Of a stretch of 64,000 nt of DNA, positions 40,952-49,497 are shown piece after piece. Position numbers and translations under genes: made by a program. The stretch comes from an uncultured Eubacteriales bacterium (GTDB taxonomy: Bacteria; Bacillota; Clostridia; Oscillospirales; Butyricicoccaceae), in assembly GCA_934395135.1 (NCBI GenBank), contig CAKRRK010000001.1, positions 124,001 to 188,000 on the forward strand. The letters run 5' to 3'. The first letter of the stretch is position 1. Each line of letters starts with the position of its first letter. The notes under the pieces were generated by a model that saw nothing but the letters and a program-made list of their open reading frames with translations, searched no databases and was not told the origin of the DNA.

Positions 40952-42625
40952 TTATTCTGGTTTGCGCAACACCGCGCCGGTGTTGGAAGAGGTTACAAGC
41001 TTTGCATACCGCGCAAGCCAGCCGGTTTTTACCTTTGGCGCCGGCGCAACATACGCTGCCCGCCGCTTTGCAAATTCTGCGTCAGACACTCTGGCGTCAA
41101 TTTTGCTTTCCGGAATGTTAATGTCAATGATATCACCTTCGCACAGCAAGCCGATTTCCCCGCCGTCCGCTGCTTCCGGCGACACATGGCCAATGGACGC
41201 ACCCCGTGACGCACCGCTGAACCGCCCATCCGTAATCAGCGCCACATCCTTATCCAGCTTCATTCCAGCCAGCGCCGAGGTGGGATTGAGCATTTCCCGC
41301 ATACCCGGACCGCCCCGCGGACCTTCATACCGGATGACCACCACGTCGCCTTTGTGGATTTCTCCGTTGTAAATGGCACGAATTGCAAATTCCTCGTCAT
41401 CAAATACCCGTGCAGGCCCGGAATGCACCAGCATTTCCGGCGCCACAGCGGAACGCTTGACCACGCAGCCATCGCGCGCGATATTGCCCCACATCACCGC
41501 GATACCGCCGGTAGCGCTATAGGGCTGTTCGATTGGACGGATGGTGGTTTCATCCAAGTTTCTGGCATGCTCCAGATTTTCGCCTACCGTCTTTCCAGTT
41601 GCGGTAATCAGGCTCAAATTAAGCAGGTCTCTTTTTTTCAATTCGGACATGACGCCGTAAATACCGCCTGCTCTGTCAAGATCCTGCATATGTGTATCGC
41701 CTGCCGGGGCAAGATGGCACAAATTTGGTACCGTTTGGCTCAGTTCGTTAATGAGTTCCAAACTGAGCGGCACCTCTGCCTCATTGGCCAAAGCCAAAAG
41801 ATGCAGCACGGAGTTGGTAGAACATCCCAGAGCCATTTCGCATGTCAGGGCGTTTTTTAACGCTTCCGCCGTAACAATATCTCTGGCCTTAATATCCCGT
41901 TCTACAAGCTCCATAATTTTCATCCCGGCATGCTTTGCAAGATGCATTCTTCTGGAATATACAGCCGGAATGGTGCCGTTTCCCGGCAGTGCAATGCCAA
42001 TGGCTTCGCACAGGCAGTTCATAGAGTTCGCCGTATACATTCCCGCACAGGAGCCGCAGCCGGGGCAAGTATCGGTCTCATACTGGAAGAGCTGTTCATC
42101 GTTGATAAGATTCGCTTTTCTCGCGCCTACGGCCTCAAACATTTTGGACAGGCTGACTTCCTTGCCGTCATAGCGTCCTGCCAGCATCGGACCGCCGGAT
42201 ACCACCACCGTCGGGATGTTCAGGCGGAGAGCGCCCATCAGCATCCCCGGTACAATTTTGTCGCAGTTCGGCACCAGCACCAAGCCGTCGAAACAATGTG
42301 CATTGGCCATAGTTTCCACGCTGTCGGCAATCAGTTCCCGGGAAGGAAGAGAATATTTCATCCCAATATGCCCCATGGCAATCCCATCGCACACGCCGAT
42401 GGCCGGCACCATAATGGGTGTCCCGCCCGCCATAGACACACCTGTTTTCACAGCCTGCACCACTTTATCCAGATTGATATGTCCTGGAACAATATCACTG
42501 TGCGCAGATACGATGCCAATCAGCGGCCGGTGCATTTCTTCCTCTGTGAACCCGCAGGCCCGGAGCAAGGAACGCTGCGGCGCGGTTTCCGCACCCTTTG
42601 TTATATTATGGCTTCGAAGTTTCAT
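40952..42625 (-). CDS. ilvD: Dihydroxy-acid dehydratase
   Basis: 557 residues. The Fe-S cluster cysteines are in VPNCDKIVPGM and CPGCGSCAGMYTANSMNC. GSTNSVLHLLA and GRFSGASRGASIGH are the active-site signatures, and the terminus ends AKLVTSSNTGAVL. It converts dihydroxyisovalerate and dihydroxymethylvalerate to the keto-acid precursors of valine and isoleucine. Codon use follows the GC-rich local pattern, unlike ilvC just upstream. It is the last gene of the Val-T-box operon; the second operon has no ilvD, so this one must serve both. Confidence 0.96.
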   Translation of the reverse strand: MKLRSHNITKGAETAPQRSLLRACGFTEEEMHRPLIGIVSAHSDIVPGHINLDKVVQAVKTGVSMAGGTPIMVPAIGVCDGIAMGHIGMKYSLPSRELIADSVETMANAHCFDGLVLVPNCDKIVPGMLMGALRLNIPTVVVSGGPMLAGRYDGKEVSLSKMFEAVGARKANLINDEQLFQYETDTCPGCGSCAGMYTANSMNCLCEAIGIALPGNGTIPAVYSRRMHLAKHAGMKIMELVERDIKARDIVTAEALKNALTCEMALGCSTNSVLHLLALANEAEVPLSLELINELSQTVPNLCHLAPAGDTHMQDLDRAGGIYGVMSELKKRDLLNLSLITATGKTVGENLEHARNLDETTIRPIEQPYSATGGIAVMWGNIARDGCVVKRSAVAPEMLVHSGPARVFDDEEFAIRAIYNGEIHKGDVVVIRYEGPRGGPGMREMLNPTSALAGMKLDKDVALITDGRFSGASRGASIGHVSPEAADGGEIGLLCEGDIIDINIPESKIDARVSDAEFAKRRAAYVAPAPKVKTGWLARYAKLVTSSNTGAVLRKPE

Positions 42626-42679
42626 ATCGTTCTCCTATGGAACCGATGGGCGGGGTTTTTCATCCCGCCCATTTCGTTT

Positions 42680-43698
42680 GTCTTTTTACTTTTTGAGCCA
42701 GCTCATCATCTTACGAAGTTCGCCGCCAACTTTCTCCAGCGGATGTTCCGCTTCCATTCTTCTGGTCGCCAGGAATCTTGCTCGTTTCCCTGCTCTGTTT
42801 TCGGAAATCCATTCCGATGCAAATGTCCCGTCCTGTATTTCCCGCAATACTTTTTTCATCTCTTTTCGGGTCTCTTCCGTTACCACTCTGCGGCCTGTTC
42901 TGTAATCCCCGTATTCCGCCGTGTCTGATATCGAATACCGCATCTTTGCAAAGCCACCTTCGTTGATCAGGTCTACAATCAGCTTCATCTCATGGATGCA
43001 TTCAAAATATGCCATCTCCGGCGCATAGCCTGCTTCTACCAGCGTGTCAAATCCTGCTTTCATCAATTCGGTCACGCCGCCGCACAATACTGCCTGTTCT
43101 CCAAACAAATCCGTTTCCGTTTCTTCTTTAAACGTTGTTTCCATGATCCCTGCTCGTCCTGCGCCGATCCCTGCCGCATATGCCATTGCATACTCTCTTG
43201 CTTTTCCGCTGTAATCCTGAGCCACTGCCACTAATGACGGCACGCCTCTTCCTGCCACATACTGACTTCTTACGGTATGTCCCGGTCCTTTTGGTGCCAC
43301 CATTACCACATCGCAGTTCGACGGTGCTTTAATCTGGTTGTAATGGATATTAAATCCATGCGCAAACATCAGCACATTTCCTTCCTGCAAATTCTTTTCT
43401 ATTTCATTTTTATAGATATCCGCCTGCAGTTCATCCGGCGCCAGTATCATCACAAAATCCCCTGCTGCCGCTGCTTCTGCCACCGGCAGTACCGTCAATC
43501 CTGCTGCTTTTGCTTTTTCCGTATGCCGCGATCCTTCCCGCAGGCCTACCACTACTTTTACCCCGCTTTCGTTCAAATTCATCGCGTGTGCATGTCCCTG
43601 TGATCCAAATCCTATGATTGCCACTGTTTTTCCATCCAGCAAACTTAAATTGCAATCACTTTCATAATACATCTTTGCCATCTTTTCTTTCCTCCAAT
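42680..43698. repeat. Exact ilvC duplication, copy 1
   Basis: The block is identical, as far as I can compare by eye, with 51580-52598 (1019 bases, offset 8900). It covers ilvC, its ribosome site and six bases after the stop. Identity ends abruptly on both sides. Confidence 0.95.
42686..43681 (-). CDS. ilvC: Ketol-acid reductoisomerase, copy 1
   Basis: 331 residues of the short class I form. The Rossmann NADP loop is IGFGSQGHAHAMNLNESG, with VVGLREGS giving the phosphate-binding Arg/Ser. Further marks are MILAPDELQ, MVAPKGPGHTVR, ETTFKEETETDLFGEQ (metal ligands) and the C-terminal SDTAEYGD. It isomerises and reduces acetolactate or acetohydroxybutyrate. Codon choice is A-ending (GCA, GGA, ACA), clearly different from ilvB, ilvN and ilvD around it. 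The protein is identical to the product of copy 2. Confidence 0.97.
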   Translation of the reverse strand: MAKMYYESDCNLSLLDGKTVAIIGFGSQGHAHAMNLNESGVKVVVGLREGSRHTEKAKAAGLTVLPVAEAAAAGDFVMILAPDELQADIYKNEIEKNLQEGNVLMFAHGFNIHYNQIKAPSNCDVVMVAPKGPGHTVRSQYVAGRGVPSLVAVAQDYSGKAREYAMAYAAGIGAGRAGIMETTFKEETETDLFGEQAVLCGGVTELMKAGFDTLVEAGYAPEMAYFECIHEMKLIVDLINEGGFAKMRYSISDTAEYGDYRTGRRVVTEETRKEMKKVLREIQDGTFASEWISENRAGKRARFLATRRMEAEHPLEKVGGELRKMMSWLKK

Positions 43699-43728
43699 AA
43701 TAAAAATATTTGGTTTTATAAAATCATT

Positions 43729-44229
43729 TTATTGCTTTCTTGTATCCCCTTTTTCCAGAGCCGTGACTCCGGTCCGGCAGATTTCCACCACTTCAAAGTT
43801 GCTGATCACATTGAGAAACCCGTCGATCCGGCTGGGTATGTCCGTCAATTCCACCACAATGATACGGCCTTCCTCATCCACGTCATCAATGCGGGCGCCA
43901 TACACCTCGCACACCTCGCGGATCCGATCCGCGGTCATCTTATCCTGTGCGCACAGCTTGGCAAACACCAACTCCTTGCAATAGGACCTTTTCTCGTCCA
44001 AATGAACGATTTTAATGGTTTCCTCCAGCTTATTGACCTGCTTGATGATCTGTCCCAAAATATATTCATCCCCGGTCACCACAATGGTAATGCGGGAAAT
44101 CGCCGGATCCGTCGTGGGAGAAACCGTAAGGGATTCAATGTTAAACCCCCGCCTGCCAAACAGGCTGGAAATACGTGCCAAAACGCCTGCGTTATTCTCT
44201 ACCACAACAGACAAAATGTACTTTTCCAT
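43729..44229 (-). CDS. ilvN: Acetolactate synthase small (regulatory) subunit, copy 1
   Basis: 166 residues. The ACT domain opens with YILSVVVENNAGVLARISSLFGRRGFNIESL, which has the valine-binding loop (N-x-A-G-V-L). The C-terminal regulatory domain covers about residues 80-160. It binds valine and inhibits IlvB. It differs from copy 2 at many positions, including the C-terminus, so the two enzymes probably respond differently to end products. It lies 16 bases downstream of ilvB1. Confidence 0.94.
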   Translation of the reverse strand: MEKYILSVVVENNAGVLARISSLFGRRGFNIESLTVSPTTDPAISRITIVVTGDEYILGQIIKQVNKLEETIKIVHLDEKRSYCKELVFAKLCAQDKMTADRIREVCEVYGARIDDVDEEGRIIVVELTDIPSRIDGFLNVISNFEVVEICRTGVTALEKGDTRKQ

Positions 44230-44245
44230 TTGACCTCTCCTTCTT

Positions 44246-45916
44246 CTATGGCGCGGCGGTGATGATATTATCCACCGTACCGCCGGACGGCATCATAGGC
44301 AGCACAAATTCTTCCTTGTCAATGACGCATTCCAACACCGCGGTGCGCCCTGCCTGTACCGCCTCGGAAAAAGCTTGTTCCAACTCGTCCACATTTTCAC
44401 AGCGATACCCCAAAGCGCCGAAAGACTGGGCCATCTGGACATAATCCACTTTTTTTACTACCTCTGTCGCAATATACCGCTTGCCGCAAAACGCTCTTTG
44501 CTGCTGCCGCACCATGCCGAGGACGCTGTTGTTCAGCAGCACGGTAATCACCGGCAGGCCATAGGAAACCGAGGTGACAATTTCGTTCAGATTCATCTGA
44601 AAACTCCCGTCGCCGGTAATATGCACCACTGTTTTCTCCGGATTGCCCAGTTTCGCACCCATCGCGGCGCCGTAGCCGAAGCCCATCGTCCCCAGACCGC
44701 CGGATGTGATAAACGTCCGCGGAACCGAACGTTTGATAAACTGCGCCGCCCACATCTGGTGCTGCCCTACGTCGGTTACAACAAAATCTTCCGGTTGAAT
44801 ATGGCGGTTTATCACCTCCATAATCTGATGAGGCTTGAGCGCGTTTTCCGTGACTGCCGGCTGCAGACGGTATTTCTGCCGCCAAGCCGCAATCTGCGCA
44901 TACCAGCCGTCATAGGCCTTTCCTTCCACTTTATCGTAGAGATACGTCAAGGCTTCCCTGGCATCTCCTATTATACCATAATTTATAGCAATGTTCTTAT
45001 CAATTTCCGCTGGATCAATATCCATATGGATAATTTTTGCACTTGGAGCAAAATGTCCGATTTTCGTCGCCACACGATCGGAAAACCGGGCGCCCACCGC
45101 AAGCAGCAAATCACTGTGTTCGATCGCCACAGCGCTGGTCACCGTGCCGTGCATTCCAACCATGCCAAGGCTTTGCGGGTGACCGCTTTCCATAACGCCG
45201 ATGCCCATTACTGAATGACAAAACGGAATGTTGGTTTTTTGCAGAAATTTTTTTAAAATTTCGGAGGCATCCGAGGCAATAATCCCGCCGCCGAAGTACA
45301 GCACCGGCCGCTGACTTTCTCCGATAAGTTTTGCCGCGGTGGCAAGTCCGGCTTTTTCCAACGCCACGGACGGCCGCTTTTGAAAGCGTCCCGCCGGATG
45401 GTATTCGCACACAGCAGTGGTCACATCCTTGGGGATGTCCACCAGCACCGGTCCCGGCCGGTCAGAATTTGCAATTTCAAAAGCCCGGCGGATCGTTTCG
45501 CTAATTTTTGTCACATCCCGCACCACAAAATTATGCTTGGTGATGGGCATCGTGATGCCTGCGATGTATACCTCCTGAAAGCTGTCCCTCCCGATGAGAT
45601 CCCTGCTTACGTTACCGGTGATGGCCACCATCGGGATGGAATCCATAAACGCCGTGGCGATGCCGGTGACAAGGTTTGTCGCCCCGGGGCCGGAGGTCGC
45701 AAGACAGACGCCGGTCTTTCCCGTCGCCCGGGAAAACCCGTCCGCCGCATGGGCCGCTCCCTGCTCATGGGAGGTCAATATATGCTGTATTGCATCCTGC
45801 TTTTCATACAATGCGTCGTAAATGTTCAGCACCGCGCCGCCCGGATAGCCGAAGATCGTATCCACGCCCTGCTCCATCAGCGACTGGACTAAAATTTGCG
45901 CTCCGTTTAATTTCAA
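44246..45916 (-). CDS. ilvB: Acetolactate synthase large subunit, copy 1
   Basis: 556 residues. The catalytic glutamate is in TSHEQGAAHAADG, the FAD/PP module has FGYPGGAVLNIYD, and the TPP-binding GDGSFQMNLNEIVT (GDG...N) is near residue 440. It makes acetolactate from pyruvate, or acetohydroxybutyrate from pyruvate and 2-oxobutyrate. It is the first gene after the Val-type T-box. Compared with copy 2 it is clearly paralogous, with nearly identical nucleotide patches (for example around 45549-45775) inside otherwise divergent sequence. Confidence 0.96.
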   Translation of the reverse strand: MKLNGAQILVQSLMEQGVDTIFGYPGGAVLNIYDALYEKQDAIQHILTSHEQGAAHAADGFSRATGKTGVCLATSGPGATNLVTGIATAFMDSIPMVAITGNVSRDLIGRDSFQEVYIAGITMPITKHNFVVRDVTKISETIRRAFEIANSDRPGPVLVDIPKDVTTAVCEYHPAGRFQKRPSVALEKAGLATAAKLIGESQRPVLYFGGGIIASDASEILKKFLQKTNIPFCHSVMGIGVMESGHPQSLGMVGMHGTVTSAVAIEHSDLLLAVGARFSDRVATKIGHFAPSAKIIHMDIDPAEIDKNIAINYGIIGDAREALTYLYDKVEGKAYDGWYAQIAAWRQKYRLQPAVTENALKPHQIMEVINRHIQPEDFVVTDVGQHQMWAAQFIKRSVPRTFITSGGLGTMGFGYGAAMGAKLGNPEKTVVHITGDGSFQMNLNEIVTSVSYGLPVITVLLNNSVLGMVRQQQRAFCGKRYIATEVVKKVDYVQMAQSFGALGYRCENVDELEQAFSEAVQAGRTAVLECVIDKEEFVLPMMPSGGTVDNIITAAP

Positions 45917-45962
45917 AGTATGCTCCCCCTATTTCATCACGCTGTTTCATACCAGGTAAAGC

Positions 45963-46236
45963 AATAAAAAAAGCCTCTATCTCAACCAAGAGACAAAGAC
46001 TAAACTCTGCGGTACCACTCTTTTTGCCGCCCTGGACGGCCACTCTACCCAAGTATCGTACAATACTCTGCCTTTAACGCAGGCATACGACCCGGCTTAC
46101 TCAACGTTGTGCACCGTCTTCAGCCAAACTGCTCCGGGACTACGTTCTCTTTTCCGTATTACTGCCTTCCACCAGCCGGCAGTTCTCTGAAAACAGCGGG
46201 AAAAGGTACTGCTTCCCTTCATAGCATTTCTCTATT
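45963..46236 (-). promoter_or_regulatory. T-box leader of ilvBNCD, Val specifier
   Basis: Minus strand. Stem I has an AGAGA bulge region, an ACTGCC/GGCAGT distal stem around CCGGCTGGTGG, and a specifier loop GAGAAC-GTA-G, giving GTA (46141-46143), a valine codon. The T-box bulge AGAGTGGTACCGC is at 46009-46021. The terminator (AGTCTTTGTCTC...GAGATAGAGGCT, then seven T) spans 45963-46001. Uncharged tRNA-Val would allow read-through into ilvB1. Confidence 0.88.
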
Positions 46237-46243
46237 TGTATTT

Positions 46244-46272
46244 ATTATAGCCTTGCCTTCTGCAAAAGTCAA
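46244..46272 (-). promoter_or_regulatory. Promoter of the ilvBNCD operon
   Basis: On the minus strand TTGACT (46267-46272), 17 bases, TATAAT (46244-46249). Confidence 0.85.
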
Positions 46273-46296
46273 CTATAATTTTGATATTTATTGCAC

Positions 46297-46328
46297 AAGA
46301 AAAGCCGCCGATTCCAGCGGCTTTTCTG
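46297..46328 (-). terminator. Terminator of the hydrogenase gene
   Basis: AAAAGCCGC / GCGGCTTTT stem followed on the minus strand by TTTTCTTG. It insulates the hydrogenase from the ilv promoter. Confidence 0.85.
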
Positions 46329-46365
46329 ATATTTTTCACCCCAAAGGTTGCTTTTTTTGCACCGG

Positions 46366-47874
46366 TCATTCATGCAGAAGTTCCAGATGCTCCGCATATT
46401 TGGAATCTACGGAACTGGAAACTTCCGCTTCCTTCTTATAACGGGCAATGGCCGCGGCAGATTTGTTGATGGGCTGAATGGTGCCGGCGCCGGCAATGCA
46501 GCCGCCGGGGCATGCCATGCCTTCCAGCAGATAACCGTTGTATTTTCCGGCCTTCGCCAGCATCAGCATTTTTCGGCATTCCCGCAGCCCTTCCGCCGAC
46601 GCGACCTTCACTTCCCGCTGGGGATCCATCCGGTGGATCGCGTCTACCACAGCGTTTGCAACGCCGCCGGTTACCGCAAATCCCCGTCCTGCGCCGGTTC
46701 CCTCCTTCAGCGGCACGGTCTGGGAAATCTGGCTGAAATCCACGCCCTTTGCCTCAAACATCCCCTGCAATTCTTCAAAGGTCAGTACAAAATCCACATC
46801 GCTGCGGATACTTCTCCGACTGGCCTCCAGCTTTTTTGCCGCACATGGCCCGATAAACGCCACTTTGCAGTCCGGATCCTTTTTCTTTTCCAGCCGGGCG
46901 GTCAGTACCATAGGCGTCAGCGCCATAGAGATATACCCCGCAAATTCCGGAAACAGCTTTTTGGCCATAACCGACCAGGCGGGGCAGCAGGAAGTCGCCA
47001 TAAACGGTTGTTTTTCCGGCACTTCCGCCATAAAATCTTTGGCCTCTTCAATGGTGCAAAGATCGGCGCCTACCGCCACCTCCGCCACACTGTCAAATCC
47101 CAGAATCCGCATAGCCACCGTCAGTTTTTCCGGCGTTGCCTCCGGTCCAAACTGGCCCAAAAACGCCGGGGCAATAATGGCAACCACACGTTTCCCGCTT
47201 TTGATGGCATGAATGAGCTGGAAAATCTGTCCTTTGTCCACAATGGCGCCAAACGGACAATTTACCAGACACATCCCGCAGGACACGCATTTATCCTGAT
47301 CAATTTTGGCCCGGCCCTGTTCGTCTCTTGTGATGGCATCCATCCCGCAGGCAGCAGCGCATGGCTGCTCCAGCTTAATAATCGCATTATAGGGACAGGC
47401 GCCTTTGCACTGCCCGCAGTTGATGCACTTTTCCGGATCAATCTCCGATTTTCCATGGACAACCCGGATCGCGTCACGGGGACAGACCACGCGGCACGGA
47501 TGGGAAAGACACCCCTGGCAGTATTCCGTCACTTTATATTGGGTAGACGGGCAGGCATGGCAGGCATAGCTGATGATGTTGATAAGGGGCGGGGTATAAT
47601 ACTTTTCTCCGATGGCGCTCTCATCGACCCCTTTTGACAACAAAGTATGCTCATTTACCGGCCGCAGGGACATTCCCATCGCAAGACGCACCCGCTCGCC
47701 TGCGATAGCCCGCTCCAGAAAGATAGATTCCCGGTAATTTGCCACTTCTCCCGGCACAATTTTATAAGGCAGTGTTTCCATACGGCTGTAATCGCCGCCC
47801 TCATAGGCAAGCCGCGCCACCTCGGTAAATACCTTTTTCCGAATATCGTTGACTGTCGAATGGATTCCTCTCAT
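46366..47874 (-). CDS. [FeFe] hydrogenase, group-B-like, with four cluster segments
   Basis: 502 residues from ATG (complement of 47872-47874), following AGGAGG. The N-terminal half carries cysteine segments CQGCLSHPC, CINCGQCKGACP, CAAACG and CVSCGMCLVNCP, so several [4Fe-4S] clusters. The H-cluster domain has TSCCPAW (with the proton-relay cysteine), a GPCAAKKLE block and EGMACPGGCIAGAG. The last lacks the GGGQP ending of standard group A enzymes, which points to group B. It probably exchanges electrons between ferredoxin and H2. It shares a transcript with a membrane protein and is co-directional with the por operon. Confidence 0.9.
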   Translation of the reverse strand: MRGIHSTVNDIRKKVFTEVARLAYEGGDYSRMETLPYKIVPGEVANYRESIFLERAIAGERVRLAMGMSLRPVNEHTLLSKGVDESAIGEKYYTPPLINIISYACHACPSTQYKVTEYCQGCLSHPCRVVCPRDAIRVVHGKSEIDPEKCINCGQCKGACPYNAIIKLEQPCAAACGMDAITRDEQGRAKIDQDKCVSCGMCLVNCPFGAIVDKGQIFQLIHAIKSGKRVVAIIAPAFLGQFGPEATPEKLTVAMRILGFDSVAEVAVGADLCTIEEAKDFMAEVPEKQPFMATSCCPAWSVMAKKLFPEFAGYISMALTPMVLTARLEKKKDPDCKVAFIGPCAAKKLEASRRSIRSDVDFVLTFEELQGMFEAKGVDFSQISQTVPLKEGTGAGRGFAVTGGVANAVVDAIHRMDPQREVKVASAEGLRECRKMLMLAKAGKYNGYLLEGMACPGGCIAGAGTIQPINKSAAAIARYKKEAEVSSSVDSKYAEHLELLHE

Positions 47875-47887
47875 CTTCGTTTTCCTC

Positions 47888-48415
47888 CTATGCTTTCGAG
47901 CCGTACAGCGCCCGCCGGATGATCGGTACAATAAGAACACCCAAGATGCCGCCGATCAGCGCGGTAATGAGCTGCACAGACGAAAAAGATGCGCTGAGAG
48001 CGGCAGCCTGTTGTTCCGGCAACGCCAAAACCGGCAGCAGCACACGAACCACCAGAAGATAGAGCACGAATGCCTTTCCGGCGGCAGCCACTGCGGCGGC
48101 CGGTATTCCCCTGCCAATCCGGATCCTTTGAAACAACGCACACAGCAGCAATACAAACGCCAGGTTGCCGCAGGCAATGACCGGCACAATGGGAAACACC
48201 GGCGTACCGATTCCCAATAAAAACGCAAAAAACGGCGAAACCACCGCAAGGACGATACCACTCCAACGGCCGCAGGCCAGTACAGCCACCGTTAGAATTA
48301 AATTCACACAGCTTCCTGTGAAAAGCTGACCTCCGGATTTTGTCACCACCTGGACAACAAGCAAAATGGCAAGCAGCGCCGCGGTACGAGTGACCCATTT
48401 GGCTGATGCGTTCAT
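47888..48415 (-). CDS. Integral membrane protein, ECF-transporter S-component-like
   Basis: 175 residues, with five or six hydrophobic segments and basic ends (KWVTRTAALLAILLVVQVV at the start). The small, nearly all-hydrophobic chain with short polar loops resembles the substrate-binding S components of ECF vitamin transporters, but no binding-site motif is visible, so the class is tentative. It is followed after 13 bases by the hydrogenase gene, an unusual pairing; a role in iron or cofactor supply could link them, or the pairing may be accidental. Confidence 0.6.
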   Translation of the reverse strand: MNASAKWVTRTAALLAILLVVQVVTKSGGQLFTGSCVNLILTVAVLACGRWSGIVLAVVSPFFAFLLGIGTPVFPIVPVIACGNLAFVLLLCALFQRIRIGRGIPAAAVAAAGKAFVLYLLVVRVLLPVLALPEQQAAALSASFSSVQLITALIGGILGVLIVPIIRRALYGSKA

Positions 48416-48511
48416 TTCCGTTCCTCCTGTTAATATATCGTAAATCCTTTCTCATCATACACAAAGAATGCGGTTTCCGCAAGAGCCGTTTCCTGCATTT
48501 TGCACCTTTTC

Positions 48512-48546
48512 TAAAAAAAGCAGACGGCTTTTCCGCCGTCTGCCTG
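48512..48546 (-). terminator. Terminator of the ilv-por operon
   Basis: Minus strand: GCAGACGGC / GCCGTCTGC stem followed by a T-tract (complement of 48513-48519). Confidence 0.9.
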
Positions 48547-48553
48547 TTTTATG

Positions 48554-49483
48554 TTATTTACAAAGCCGCAATAATTCTTCCCATCTTTGATCCACATCCT
48601 GCTGAATATGATAAATAAGGGCCTCATTTTCCTTTTGGAACAGATGCTTGAATCTGCCCTGGAGCTTTAAATATTCCTCCACCGGAAGTTTCTGCCTGGG
48701 TTCATAGGACAGTTTCCACTCTCCCTCCACGACTTCAAACAACGGCCACACACATGTTTCCACCGCCGCTTTGCAGATCTTCATCATATCTTTGGCCTCA
48801 TACCGCCAGCCCCGGGGGCACGGAGACATCACATTTAAAAACGCGGGTCCCTTGGTATAGATCGCCCGTTCCGCTTTTTCATGCAAATCCTTAAAGTTGC
48901 CGACGAATGTGGACTGGGCTACATATGGAATGTGATGCTCCGCCATAATTTTGGTCAGATCCTTTTTCTTCTGCACCTTGCCGTCACTTTCGCGGCCTAC
49001 TGCCGTTGTGGTGGTATCCGCATATTGCGGGGTGGAAGAAGAGCGCTGAATGCCAGTGTTCATGTAGGCTTCGTTGTCATAACACACATAAACCATATCC
49101 GTGCCCCGTTCCATCGCGCCGGACAGGGACTGGAATCCGATGTCGTAAGTACCGCCGTCACCGCCGAAGGTAATGAATTTGTAGTTGTCCTGAAGCTTGC
49201 CTTTTTTCTTCAGCGCGCGGTATGCGGCTTCTGTTCCGCTGCAGGTCGCGGCCGCGTTTTCAAACGCGTTGTGAATAAACGAGTCGTTCCAGGAAGTATA
49301 CGGATAAATACAGGTGGATACCTCCATACAGCTTGTGGCGCCGGTGATCACGGCTTTATCCTCTGGTTTCAGCGCCCGCAAAACCGCACGGATGGTAATC
49401 GGGCTGCCGCAGCCGGCACACATCCTGTGTCCTGCCGCAAAGCGTTCCGGACGGTTTGCAACTTCTTTTAAATTATAAGCCAT
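48554..49483 (-). CDS. porB: 2-oxoacid:ferredoxin oxidoreductase, beta subunit
   Basis: 309 residues. It carries the TPP pyrophosphate half: FGGDGGTYDIGFQSLSGAMERG (GDG), then YDNEAYMNTG. Cysteines in MCAGCGSPI, TSCMEVS and the C-terminal region bind the [4Fe-4S] cluster, as in archaeal-type PorB. The last gene of the operon, 14 bases after porA, it ends at a strong terminator. The usual annotation is pyruvate synthase. The Ile-T-box context suggests 2-oxobutyrate instead (see findings). Confidence 0.92.
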   Translation of the reverse strand: MAYNLKEVANRPERFAAGHRMCAGCGSPITIRAVLRALKPEDKAVITGATSCMEVSTCIYPYTSWNDSFIHNAFENAAATCSGTEAAYRALKKKGKLQDNYKFITFGGDGGTYDIGFQSLSGAMERGTDMVYVCYDNEAYMNTGIQRSSSTPQYADTTTTAVGRESDGKVQKKKDLTKIMAEHHIPYVAQSTFVGNFKDLHEKAERAIYTKGPAFLNVMSPCPRGWRYEAKDMMKICKAAVETCVWPLFEVVEGEWKLSYEPRQKLPVEEYLKLQGRFKHLFQKENEALIYHIQQDVDQRWEELLRLCK

Positions 49484-49497
49484 CGTTTGTTCCCCCC

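Noticed and set aside
46348..47637. A 429-codon plus-strand open frame opposite the hydrogenase
   Set aside because: It is a reverse-frame shadow of the hydrogenase. No domain, and it contradicts the terminator and T-box context.
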